A stretch of 19,186 nucleotides of DNA from Tritrichomonas foetus (Eukaryota > Parabasalia > Tritrichomonadida > Tritrichomonadidae): NCBI GenBank assembly GCA_001839685.1, contig MLAK01001349.1, forward strand, positions 1 through 19,186, written 5' to 3'. Within the stretch, counting starts at the first letter, position 1. Every line of letters begins with the position of its first letter. Both the position numbers and the translations under genes were made by a program. Below the pieces are notes generated by a model. It was not told where the DNA came from. It saw only the letters and a list, made by a program, of their open reading frames with translations, and ran no database searches. Positions 1-8,171 of the stretch are shown here, piece by piece.

Positions 1-256
1 ATAGTCACACATAAACACAGGATTTATTCCTGGAGTTTTTTTAGTCAAGTATACAAATATTTGACAAGATATTTAGGTTTTTAAGTAAAAATTAATTTCT
101 ATCTGTAACGTACAGAAGGTGAATTTTAGTGATTACTTATATTGAAAAATTGAGAGTTTGGATACAAGAAAAACACTTCACCAGAAAATGCCCTCACAAT
201 TTTTTTGAAAACGCTATTATAAAAAAGTTCAGCCCTATATATATGAATAACCTAAG

Positions 257-263
257 AAAAAAA
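257..263 (-). terminator. Pol III T-run terminator of tRNA-Asp
   Basis: A run of seven A on the plus strand is seven T on the minus strand. It begins two bases after the tRNA discriminator base, which is the usual RNA polymerase III stop. Confidence 0.75.
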
Positions 264-264
264 G

Positions 265-335
265 CTCGCTGGCCGGGAATCGAACCCGGGTCACAGGAAC
301 GACAATCCTACATGATACCATTACACTACCAGCGA
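265..335 (-). tRNA. tRNA-Asp (anticodon GTC)
   Basis: Read on the minus strand, the sequence folds into a complete 71-nt cloverleaf. The acceptor stem TCGCTGG/CCAGCGA is 7 bp and perfect. The D arm has A14 and the GG pair. The anticodon stem TAGGA/TCCTG closes the loop TTGTCGT, giving anticodon GTC. The T arm is CCGGG-TTCGATT-CCCGG. The discriminator is G73, as expected for Asp. There is no intron and no encoded CCA. The D stem is weak, with a T-T mismatch at 13-22. A short plus-strand reading frame that overlaps it (129-341, GTG start) is not a gene. Confidence 0.96.
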
Positions 336-521
336 ATCTGATTTTTTATAGTTAAATATTTGATGAATTAACTGGAAATTTAATTTTTATAAATTCAAAT
401 TCTCTGCGAACAAGTATAGGGTTCCCTCGAACACGTATCCTAACATAGTGAAATTGAAAGAATTTAATATTTTTCGAGATAAATTATAAGTTTAATCTCA
501 TATTTAAACAATTCACCAAAT

Positions 522-551
522 AGGTCAATCTAAGGTCAATTCAATTTAATG
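522..551 (+). promoter_or_regulatory. Candidate core promoter of the longin-DENN gene
   Basis: AGGTCAAT occurs twice in direct repeat (522-529 and 533-540, 11-bp period). It is followed by TCA motifs at 536-538 and 541-543, 14-21 nt before the ATG at 557. TCA with the A as +1 is the trichomonad initiator core. An out-of-frame ATG at 549 would sit in any leader starting at these sites. The rest of 336-556 shows only AT-rich sequence. Confidence 0.35.
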
Positions 552-556
552 TTTTT

Positions 557-2146
557 ATGGACAAAATCATTAAAACATTTCAACAAAACTTTTTTTCAGC
601 TATTGTGGAATTCCACCAAGGTGCTCCACTTCTGACAGTGTGGTCACAAAACTCTCTCAAAATTGGTAAAATTGATGATTTTTTGTATTATGTTGGAAAT
701 ACCCACAGCATTGGTAAAGAAGGAGACATTTTAATTCCTCCTATCATCACTCAATCAACTTTTGAAGGACATCCATATTTTTCAATAACATCACAAATTC
801 CTGATGTGAATGCTCGTGGGTTTTTGAGAGTAATTAATTTAATTGTTGCACACAATAATACGAGACCTATTGTTAATCAAGAGCTTGTTGATTTAATGAA
901 TGAATTCCAACAAAACGCATTAAAATTGTTTTTTGATGAAATTCCAACTTATTTTTTAGCAGTGAATCATTTTTATAATGAAATAACGGATGATGACATG
1001 AAAAAGCCAGTTCTTCTAGCAATGATTCACGAGATGACTCCAATTTTGAAGAAATTGAATATTGATTTAAATAATTACCAAAAAAATGAAAAATTGAAAA
1101 TCGAACATTTTGTAATATTGAATAATGAACTTAGAAATATTAAAGAAATCATTAAATTCGATGAAAATTTAGAAAGATTAAATACACTTATTGATAATAT
1201 TTCATTATCTGCAAATCTTCCTGTTTTTAAGAAAGACAAAGAACTCGATTTTGGAATTTCTTCAATTCAACCTTCAAAATTTTTAAATTATACATTTAAT
1301 TTGCAAAACTCTCATCTTTATGAAAATAATCAGCCAAATGAAGAAAAGGATCAGATTCAATCAAACCAAACAAATCAATCACTTGGTTTACCATTAAATA
1401 AAATCAGTTCAAACGATAAATTTAATAAAATTAAATTCCATTTTAGTTCGGCTTCTTTCACACCATTGAATTTTCAAACAAAACTGAATCAAAATGAAGT
1501 TTTTGGACATTTAATTTTTTCTCTTTTGTCTGGTTGTAAACTTGTAATTGTATCGAAAAATAATGAGAAAGCAAACGAGTTAACAGAGCAGTTGATTCAT
1601 TTTATTCCAAATTTTGATTTTTCCAAAATTCATGTTCTACAAGGAAAAATTGAAATTGAATATTTGTCACAACTTCATGCTTCTATAATAATTTGCAATG
1701 AAGCAAATGTATATGAACTTGAAAATAATTTTAATGATAATCTAGAACAGAATAAAGAAAATCAAAATGAGATAAATGAAATATGTAATATGTCTATTAT
1801 AAATTTAGATGAATGCTTGTATCAAGGTTTGGTTTGTGGGCAGAAATCTTTTGTTTGGCAGTTATCAAAAATTGGAAAAGAAGAAGAATATCGATCATAT
1901 GTCGCTCGATCTTATTATCAATTGAAAACTTATGCTGACAATTTTATTCGGGTTTCAAATATTTTTCTAAATGCAGAATTTAGAAATAAACACCAATTTA
2001 TGACTATTCTTCATGCCAATAAGTTTCAAAAAGACGACTTGCCAATGCTTTATTATTGGTCAAAAATTATTCCATCATTGAATAAAATTTATCAGCTTCT
2101 TGATATTCCTTGTAGGTCTAACTATTTTGGAACAATAGTGTATTAG
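557..2146 (+). CDS. Folliculin/SMCR8-type longin-DENN protein
   Basis: 529 aa, ATG start, TAG stop. The N-terminal region (about 10-130) resembles the longin domain of the folliculin/SMCR8/Lst7 family. It has VEFHQGAPLL near residue 17, the ARGF-R motif (DVNARGFLR, about 83-91) followed by a hydrophobic strand, and the FQQNALKLF helix (about 117-125), comparable to FQGKALKVF in folliculin. A helical charged middle (130-220) and a polar N/Q-rich linker (235-290) lead to an alpha/beta C-terminal part (about 293-529) of the size expected for the DENN module, with GCKLVIVSK and IHVLQGKIEIEYL strands. In known members the longin-DENN pair acts at lysosomes or Golgi, on Rag or Rab/Arf GTPases, in nutrient sensing and autophagy. 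I infer the same broad role. The assignment is from motif recognition; which subfamily (FLCN, SMCR8 or other) cannot be settled by eye. It converges with SMC5. Confidence 0.65.
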   Translation: MDKIIKTFQQNFFSAIVEFHQGAPLLTVWSQNSLKIGKIDDFLYYVGNTHSIGKEGDILIPPIITQSTFEGHPYFSITSQIPDVNARGFLRVINLIVAHNNTRPIVNQELVDLMNEFQQNALKLFFDEIPTYFLAVNHFYNEITDDDMKKPVLLAMIHEMTPILKKLNIDLNNYQKNEKLKIEHFVILNNELRNIKEIIKFDENLERLNTLIDNISLSANLPVFKKDKELDFGISSIQPSKFLNYTFNLQNSHLYENNQPNEEKDQIQSNQTNQSLGLPLNKISSNDKFNKIKFHFSSASFTPLNFQTKLNQNEVFGHLIFSLLSGCKLVIVSKNNEKANELTEQLIHFIPNFDFSKIHVLQGKIEIEYLSQLHASIIICNEANVYELENNFNDNLEQNKENQNEINEICNMSIINLDECLYQGLVCGQKSFVWQLSKIGKEEEYRSYVARSYYQLKTYADNFIRVSNIFLNAEFRNKHQFMTILHANKFQKDDLPMLYYWSKIIPSLNKIYQLLDIPCRSNYFGTIVY

Positions 2147-2340
2147 TGTATTGAATCATTAGCGTTGATATAATTTTTGTTTTTTATGAGTACTATAAAT
2201 AAAAATCTCTCTATTGATTATCTCTTTATGTTATAATTATTTCTTTGATAAAAAAAAAGTTTTATATTTATTCATTTATTAAAAATACATTATTTAATTG
2301 ATTGACATATAATATATATAAATAAAAATACGAAAATATC

Positions 2341-5300
2341 TCATTGACTTGACGCATGTTGCAGTGCTGATTCGAACGTAATTGGCTTCGTTAAATCATC
2401 TTCAATATAAGGTCCGTTCATGACAACTAAAACAGTGACACCATCCATTAAATCAAGTTGTGGAAGAAGTTTTGGAGTGACAAGGAAATATTGTGATGCT
2501 TGATTTCTTCGCATTGCATAACTCATTACTTGGAAGAATGTATTTCTATCGTTTACTTCATCCATACCTTGGTTAATTTCATCAACAACTCTAAATGGAA
2601 ACATTGTACAATCCTGTAAAGCTAAAAGGTATAATAATGTTGTAACTGATTTTTCTCCACCACTTTGTCTTGTTGATGAAAGAACGTTTAAATTCGAAGT
2701 TCGATTAAATGCGACCAAAATGTTTAATTTATATGTTTCTATTCTGTCTTTATCATCAGAGTCAAGTTGAACTTCACCACGGTATTCACAAGTGGTCATT
2801 AATTCTTGGAAAGCACTGTTAATTTTACCAACATCCTTTGATACAAGTTGTTTCCAATCATTAAATCTTCTTTCTAGTTGGATTGTCATTGTCTCAGATT
2901 GTTTGAGAAGAGTGTCAAGTTGTTCTTTTGTTTTATCTCTGTTCTTTTCGGCTTCTGCGAATCTAGCAGCAATTGTTGGATCAATATGCGAAAGTGATGC
3001 ATATCTTGCTTTAAATCTTGCAAGTTCTGCATTTAAAACATCTAAGTCAGCAGGAAGCTCAGTCATCATTTTCTTATTTTCTTCAGTAAGTGGGCATTTC
3101 TTTTCAGCCTCATGTTGAATTTTATCAACTAAATTTTTCTTTTGCGTTTTTTGATCATTTAGCTCCAAAATCCTTCGTTCTTGGCTTGCATAACGTTGTT
3201 TTTCTTCTTCAAGTTTTTCCTGAAGTTCAAGAAGCTGTGAATTAATGTATTGTTCTTTCGATGTTATTTTATCGATTTCTTTTTGTGCTTCAATAATTGA
3301 AGTAAAAGCTTTAATCGTGTCAATGTCGATTTTTTGTTTATGTTTAACTAAATCTTCAAGTTGTTTTGGATATTCTTTTTCTTTATTTGGTTGATGATTG
3401 AGTTCTTTTGTTAAAAGTTTAATTTTATCTTTAATTTGCTTTAGCTTTTGATCTAATGAAGCTCTTTCAGAAATCTTTTCTTTAATTGCTTTAAGTTTAC
3501 TTGTTATTTGTACGCTCTGTTCTTGATATTGTTTTCCTTCAGCTTTGATTTGGTTGAAATTCACCTTCATGTTTTCTATTTTGGATTCTATTGATTTACA
3601 TTTTTCAACAAGTTGTTTAACATCATCATCTGATGAAGTAATATCGCGCCAAATTGAAGAATTTCTAATTGGTGTAGAAATTACAGTCATTTTCCCTCCA
3701 CTTCGGGATTTATAAATGAGATAATAAAGATTATCAACAAAATATCTTGTGATTCGAGCTTGTGGAAAAACTCTATTAGTTAATTCATTAATACTATTTT
3801 GGGCTGTTTGGCCGGAACCTACTGGAATTAAATCTAATGAACCGATATTAATCAACATCTTTTTGACAGCTTCTGGAGCTTGGAAAAGTTGATCAACATA
3901 TTTTGAAAAGCCATATCTTGTGAGATCAGGAGGAGGTGGTCTTTGTGAGCGTGTGACATTTTGATCACCAGCATGAAGAACAGTTATTTGAGTTAAGTCT
4001 TTTTGGTGTAAATAATTCATCAAATGGTCAAAATCATTTTGATCTTCAACTAAAAAAGAAAACAAAATATGGTTTTCTAAAACCATTTGAAGAATGTGAG
4101 AGTTACGTGGATCGTCGAATCGAACTTCTGCACAAATTGGTCCGTAGATTTGCCCCACAAAATTACTACGATGTTCTTTTATATATTTGTAAACATGAAT
4201 AACATCGGCTCTATGCATTCTTTGACCAATATGATCAAGAAGTCTCGATTTTTGGTTTTCATATTTTTGGATTCGACTTTGCAAATCTTTAATTTTTTGT
4301 GTTTTACGTTTGATTTCTCTCTCAACAGTTTGCATTCGTGATTTCACTTCTGTGTCATTTACTTGAACATCTTGTAATTCTTTAGATAATTCTCTTCTTT
4401 GCTGATGAAGTTCATCATATGATTGAGCATCAGCTGATTGCGAGCGTGCTGTAGTATGTTCAAGAACTACATTTAATTTATCAATCTTTGCGACAAGTTC
4501 ATCTCGATTCTTTTTTGCTTGTTCGATTTTGTTTTTGATTGATTGAAGTTTATTTTCTGTTTGGAAACGTTCAGCTGACAATTTAGTGATAGTTGCCTTT
4601 GCATTACCGAATTTTTCTTTGGCTTTTGATGACGATCCTTTTTGTTTAGTTAAATTGTTAATTTGCTGTTGTAAAGGCGCGATTGATTCTTTAGCTTCTT
4701 TATATAGTTTTACTTCAGCACGTAAAGCCTTTTTTAAACTATGTAATTCATCTCTTTCGACTTGATATTGAACCCAAGGAATTTTTTTCTCATATTTTTC
4801 AATATTTTCTTTACATTCTTCAACTTGTCTCAATCGGACAACATCACCTTGCATTTGATCGATTGCACTTTGATACTTTGCCAGGTTGTTTTGAAGGTCT
4901 TTCACTTTTTGTGCTGTGTCACGATGAGTTTGGAAATCTCTGATTAGAGATTTATGACTTTCATGAGCTTCTTTATTAATGGCTTGTTCAGTTGCAACTA
5001 AAAGCTGGTTTGGTTTCAACGTTGAAAATTCCTTCACTCTTTCTTGTGGAAGAAACATGCAGAGATTATCAAGTTGAATGTGCAACGCTTGAATGCGTTG
5101 AAGGACATCTGCTGATGATGTTTGTTTCCATTTCCCGCCTTGAACACGAATCCGCCATTGTGTGGAATTATCTGTTGTAATCCGTCGACATACCCAGAAT
5201 GATGGATTTGCTGTAAGTAAAATTTTGATCTTTGCTTCGTCACAAGAATGGCGAATAAAACCCGCGATTTTATTTGTACGAGCTAAAACATTTGGTGAGG

Positions 5301-5532
5301 CACCTAGTCCCAAACCGATAGCGCAGACAATTGTCGATTTACCAGAGCCATTCGGGCCAATAATGAGATTGAGACCAGGGCTTGGAGAAATTGTCATTTT
5401 TTCGAAAGTCATGAAATTACGAAGTTTAATGCACTGAATTGAACCGATTGCAAATTTATCTGAGACGTCGGAAAAAATCGTTGGCGCTTCTTCACGTTTC
5501 TGCGATTGTCTAAGTGGAGTTTTCCTTTTCAT
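2341..5532 (-). CDS. SMC5: SMC5, structural maintenance of chromosomes protein 5
   Basis: About 1063 aa from the ATG at 5532, the usual SMC5 length. SMC5 pairs with SMC6 and Nse proteins in a nuclear complex for homologous recombination repair and replication-fork maintenance. What is visible: head motif KLRNFMTF, Walker A GPNGSGKST (about 59-67), Q-loop region LCMFLPQERV, a first long coiled coil, a hinge (about 450-620, IYGPICAEVRF), a second coiled coil, the ABC signature QSGGEKSVTTLL (about 956) and Walker B FRVVDEINQGMD (about 980), which is the SMC5-specific wording. The frame stays open to 5589, but that codon is TTG; the ATG at 5532 is preceded 13 nt upstream by an Inr-like TCAATTA, so I use it. 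Several short frames inside this gene are shadows. It converges on the longin-DENN gene with a 194-bp gap. Confidence 0.96.
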   Translation of the reverse strand: MKRKTPLRQSQKREEAPTIFSDVSDKFAIGSIQCIKLRNFMTFEKMTISPSPGLNLIIGPNGSGKSTIVCAIGLGLGASPNVLARTNKIAGFIRHSCDEAKIKILLTANPSFWVCRRITTDNSTQWRIRVQGGKWKQTSSADVLQRIQALHIQLDNLCMFLPQERVKEFSTLKPNQLLVATEQAINKEAHESHKSLIRDFQTHRDTAQKVKDLQNNLAKYQSAIDQMQGDVVRLRQVEECKENIEKYEKKIPWVQYQVERDELHSLKKALRAEVKLYKEAKESIAPLQQQINNLTKQKGSSSKAKEKFGNAKATITKLSAERFQTENKLQSIKNKIEQAKKNRDELVAKIDKLNVVLEHTTARSQSADAQSYDELHQQRRELSKELQDVQVNDTEVKSRMQTVEREIKRKTQKIKDLQSRIQKYENQKSRLLDHIGQRMHRADVIHVYKYIKEHRSNFVGQIYGPICAEVRFDDPRNSHILQMVLENHILFSFLVEDQNDFDHLMNYLHQKDLTQITVLHAGDQNVTRSQRPPPPDLTRYGFSKYVDQLFQAPEAVKKMLINIGSLDLIPVGSGQTAQNSINELTNRVFPQARITRYFVDNLYYLIYKSRSGGKMTVISTPIRNSSIWRDITSSDDDVKQLVEKCKSIESKIENMKVNFNQIKAEGKQYQEQSVQITSKLKAIKEKISERASLDQKLKQIKDKIKLLTKELNHQPNKEKEYPKQLEDLVKHKQKIDIDTIKAFTSIIEAQKEIDKITSKEQYINSQLLELQEKLEEEKQRYASQERRILELNDQKTQKKNLVDKIQHEAEKKCPLTEENKKMMTELPADLDVLNAELARFKARYASLSHIDPTIAARFAEAEKNRDKTKEQLDTLLKQSETMTIQLERRFNDWKQLVSKDVGKINSAFQELMTTCEYRGEVQLDSDDKDRIETYKLNILVAFNRTSNLNVLSSTRQSGGEKSVTTLLYLLALQDCTMFPFRVVDEINQGMDEVNDRNTFFQVMSYAMRRNQASQYFLVTPKLLPQLDLMDGVTVLVVMNGPYIEDDLTKPITFESALQHASSQ

Positions 5533-5540
5533 CCGCAGAA

Positions 5541-5547
5541 TAATTGA
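5541..5547 (-). promoter_or_regulatory. Initiator-like motif of SMC5
   Basis: TCAATTA on the minus strand places a predicted +1 A at 5545, 13 nt before the chosen ATG. The +2 base is A rather than the preferred pyrimidine, so the match is imperfect. Confidence 0.35.
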
Positions 5548-5912
5548 GAAGAGAAGAAAATTTAAAACAGTCACCTTGGTTGTTGACAAAATAATTCACC
5601 AGTAAATTGACCATAACGATCAGAAATTCTGAATAGGGAATTTCACTTCCCCGAAAACTGGAAAAAAAGTCGTGCATTCTATGATTGTAATTTTAAACCG
5701 TATGCTTAATTAACAACAATTTAGTATCATTAAAAATTACTCAAATAGTAGCAATTTTTTTTGTACCAGTAGAAACTAATTATTGAAATCTTAATCTGTA
5801 TCTAGAAAAGAAAATATTGTATCGTATATATCTATTCTCTTCATCTTTATTGGAAGAAAAGAGTTCATATGAAAAAGTACAAATCTTTCAATAAAATCGC
5901 CAATAAAAAATA

Positions 5913-5949
<37 letters not shown>

Positions 5950-6020
5950 TTAGAAAAAGCATGTATATCCAAAGAATGTGTCTAGAATACATTTACAAAC
6001 AGAAACAAAGAAAAATCGAA
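5548..6020. other. Intergenic spacer between IBD gene and SMC5
   Basis: This AT-rich spacer separates the tandem minus-strand IBD and SMC5 genes. It contains a 34-nt poly(A) tract. The plus strand also has a 38-codon ATG frame (5869-5985) running through the poly(A) as 11 consecutive lysine codons; I regard that as chance. No recognisable gene or RNA is seen. Confidence 0.6.
5914..5947. repeat. 34-nt homopolymeric A tract
   Basis: Thirty-four uninterrupted A on the plus strand (poly T on the gene strand), 73 bp past the IBD stop and about 380 bp upstream of the SMC5 ATG. Such poly(dA:dT) tracts exclude nucleosomes in other eukaryotes. The exact length may be affected by sequencing or replication slippage. 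Confidence 0.9.
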
Positions 6021-7145
6021 TTAATAGTAAAAATTGTCATCATCAAAAAAGTTAAATGTTACTTGAGCTGATTCAGAACGCTTCATCAGACTGCCTGTAT
6101 TCAAACTCATGAAATGCTTGTCTTGTGCAATTGGTGAACTTTCCCACTCGTCTTCATCATTTTGGAAATCTTTGAAATCCATGGAAAAGCTTGTTTTGAA
6201 AAGCGGCGGTGTTGAAGCGGTTTCTTCTGGTAAAAAGTCTTCAAATGATGGCAAATCGAAATCTATCGTTCGTGTTCGAAGAGGAACATGACTTCTAGAA
6301 TTCAATGGTGCAAAAATATGTTCGCCTGAATTTCCACTCTTCAAATTCATCGAAGTAACATTCCCCTGCAAATTATTTGCATTATTCGAAACACCTGCTT
6401 GTAAATTATTATTTGCATGATTTATATGTAAATTATTATGTTGAATGTTGTTTAATGTTTGATTGGGGTTTTGGTTTAAGTTTTGGCTTAAGTTTTGAAG
6501 AATTGATTGTGGAAGGTTTTGTTGAAGAAGATGATTTGGTGAAAGATGTGCTACTGGTGATAAACTTCCCATCTGTTGGTAGAATGGATGTGCTGGCTGA
6601 GAAACAGAAATTTCTGGTGTTTGGCCTTTCTTTTCATCGAAAAGATCATCTTCGGTAATTTCTGGTAAATTTGAATAGGGATAGGACGATACAAAGCAAA
6701 ATTGTGCATCAACAGATGTATATCTAACCGTCCACTGCCTTAAAATATTTTGGTGGTTTTCTAAAGATGGCAAAACCGCAACAACGCAGCTTTTTGCTTT
6801 CGCTTTCGTCCGAAGCGCGACAAAACCGAGCTGTTGAAAGCTTCCATTAATTGATGATTTACAACGTGACAAAAATGACTTCAACTGCCGTGTGTTTACA
6901 CAAACAAGTGGTCCAGCAAAGCAAACTCCTGTTAAGACGCATCTCGTTTCCATATTTTCTTGTCCGCGTTCCAAGTAATTCAAAACAATGAGCAGTTCCT
7001 TTCTAAAAGTGACAATTCGTCGATCTTTTGATGAGATTTTTTGGCCATGATGAAAATTTGTACGAAGTCGAAGAAATTCGTTTTTATCGTCTTGTGAGAG
7101 TTGATTCCAATACGATTGAGGAAGGTGTAGATCACTCGCAGTCAT
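6021..7145 (-). CDS. IBD-family (IBP39-like) initiator-binding protein
   Basis: 374 aa, ATG start, TAA stop. Residues about 1-145 look like the trichomonad initiator-binding domain, the winged-helix DNA-binding module first defined in Trichomonas vaginalis IBP39. The visible family landmarks are LPQSYWNQLS near the start, LIVLNYLERGQEN (52-64), RCKSSINGSFQQLGF (94-108), the basic helix-type segment expected to touch DNA, and RQWTVR (136-141) closing the domain. After it come a proline/glutamine-rich segment, an Asn-rich low-complexity stretch (about 205-265), and an acidic, aromatic tail (FNFFDDDNFYY). IBP39 itself binds the Inr element and contacts the RNA polymerase II CTD through a separate C-domain. 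That C-domain is not obvious here, so this paralogue may be a gene-specific or alternative-promoter factor. Family call from memory of motifs. It is divergent from the Rab gene. Confidence 0.82.
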   Translation of the reverse strand: MTASDLHLPQSYWNQLSQDDKNEFLRLRTNFHHGQKISSKDRRIVTFRKELLIVLNYLERGQENMETRCVLTGVCFAGPLVCVNTRQLKSFLSRCKSSINGSFQQLGFVALRTKAKAKSCVVAVLPSLENHQNILRQWTVRYTSVDAQFCFVSSYPYSNLPEITEDDLFDEKKGQTPEISVSQPAHPFYQQMGSLSPVAHLSPNHLLQQNLPQSILQNLSQNLNQNPNQTLNNIQHNNLHINHANNNLQAGVSNNANNLQGNVTSMNLKSGNSGEHIFAPLNSRSHVPLRTRTIDFDLPSFEDFLPEETASTPPLFKTSFSMDFKDFQNDEDEWESSPIAQDKHFMSLNTGSLMKRSESAQVTFNFFDDDNFYY

Positions 7146-7154
7146 AAATCGGTT

Positions 7155-7161
7155 TTTATGA
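7155..7161 (-). promoter_or_regulatory. Initiator-like motif of the IBD gene
   Basis: TCATAAA on the minus strand with predicted +1 A at 7159, 14 nt before the ATG. It fits TCA(+1)-pyrimidine-A/T, raising the possibility that the protein's own family binds this site. Confidence 0.45.
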
Positions 7162-7291
7162 AGATTTAAAAATTGTGATATGAATCTCCAAAGTTTTCAA
7201 AAGAAATTTGTATTGAGATTATATTTGGCCAATCATCTTCTAAATAAAACCAGATAGTAGTTGAATGAATTGAATATAAACAGAAAAAAAT

Positions 7292-7317
7292 CAATCAAAT
7301 TTGATTGGCAACCGTTG
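7292..7317. promoter_or_regulatory. 16-bp palindrome and Myb-like site in divergent promoter
   Basis: CAATCAAATTTGATTG (7292-7307) is a perfect palindrome. Two bases later CAACCGTTG (7309-7317) begins; with the following G it contains the Myb core YAACNG in both orientations. Myb-type factors are documented regulators in Trichomonas. The rest of the 376-bp spacer (7146-7521) is AT-rich with no gene. Confidence 0.35.
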
Positions 7318-7512
7318 GTATATTGACCTACTTTCAGAAATATCATTGAATTTTCAATATTCAGAAAAATAAATACATTTTCAAGAAGGGATGATACAAA
7401 CAAATTCAATTCTTATTCAAAAGATTCCTCTTTTTCAGTATTTTTGGACATTGTCAACAGAAATATGAAATAATGGACCAGATATAAGTTTAAAAAGTTC
7501 CAAAAAATGTAA

Positions 7513-7519
7513 TCATTTA
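7513..7519 (+). promoter_or_regulatory. Initiator motif of the Rab gene
   Basis: TCATTTA, predicted +1 A at 7515, gives a 7-nt leader before the ATG at 7522. This is the best Inr match in the window. It also places a minimal ATG-TAA at 7507-7512 upstream of the transcript rather than in it. Confidence 0.6.
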
Positions 7520-7521
7520 GA

Positions 7522-8103
7522 ATGCGAACTTTACTCGACGAAAAATCTGGCGCCAAAGTAGTTTTGCTCGGAAATTCTGGTGCTGGCAAAACCTCCATTT
7601 TACAAAGTCAATTACAAAATCTTTCCAACATATCGATTCAGCCAACAATTGGATGCCAATTTCATGAAGTTCCAATAAATATTAATAACGAAACGGTCGC
7701 TCTGAAAGTTTGGGATACCGCCGGACAGGAAGTTTATCGTTCTATTGTTCCTGTTTATGTGAGAGATGCAGCAGCAGCAATTCTCGTTTATGATATCACA
7801 GATTTATCTTCCTTTCAATCACTTGATCAATGGAGGTCACTATTACTTGAAGAGCAAACAGGAAACGTAGCTTTGCATGTTGTTTGCAATAAAATTGATT
7901 TGGTTGATGATGCAAAAGTCGATGAAAAAGTTGCATTGCAATTTGCTGATAAAATTGGTGCATCGTTCTTTAAAGTGTCGGCAATCGAAGGGAAAGGAAT
8001 CTCCGAACTTTTCACAGAAGTTGCAAAGAGCATCAACAATGATGCGTTTTGTAGAGCAAAAAAAGTTCACATCAACGATAATGAGGGAAGTGGTTGTTGT
8101 TGA
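7522..8103 (+). CDS. Rab-type small GTPase
   Basis: 193 aa, ATG start, TGA stop. All five G boxes are intact: P-loop GNSGAGKT (17-24), switch I Thr in QPTIGCQF (about 40-47), WDTAGQE (64-70) with the catalytic Gln, NKID (123-126) and the G5 SA (153-154). The C-terminus ends in GCC, a double-cysteine geranylgeranylation signal typical of Rabs. Rabs cycle between GDP and GTP to direct vesicle budding, tethering and fusion. YRSIVPVYVRDAAAAILVYD is ordinary Rab sequence, and I cannot assign a numbered subfamily. The gene follows an Inr with a 7-nt leader, is divergent from the IBD gene, and ends 68 bp before a minisatellite. Short minus-strand frames inside it are shadows. Confidence 0.95.
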   Translation: MRTLLDEKSGAKVVLLGNSGAGKTSILQSQLQNLSNISIQPTIGCQFHEVPININNETVALKVWDTAGQEVYRSIVPVYVRDAAAAILVYDITDLSSFQSLDQWRSLLLEEQTGNVALHVVCNKIDLVDDAKVDEKVALQFADKIGASFFKVSAIEGKGISELFTEVAKSINNDAFCRAKKVHINDNEGSGCC

Positions 8104-8171
8104 TTTTTGCTGCTTAGAATTGTCTTATGCTATTCGAATTTTCTTTCGACTCAGAAATTCGAGAGCAAAAT

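Noticed and set aside
129..341. 70-codon plus-strand frame at the left edge
   Set aside because: Needs a GTG start and runs through the tRNA-Asp gene on the other strand; no protein-like features.
5533..5589. N-terminal extension of SMC5
   Set aside because: Begins at TTG; the first ATG is at 5532 and eukaryotic translation uses ATG.
5869..5985. 38-codon frame with 11 consecutive Lys codons through the poly(A)
   Set aside because: The poly(A) tract makes any such frame open by default; antisense to an intergenic spacer and no other support.
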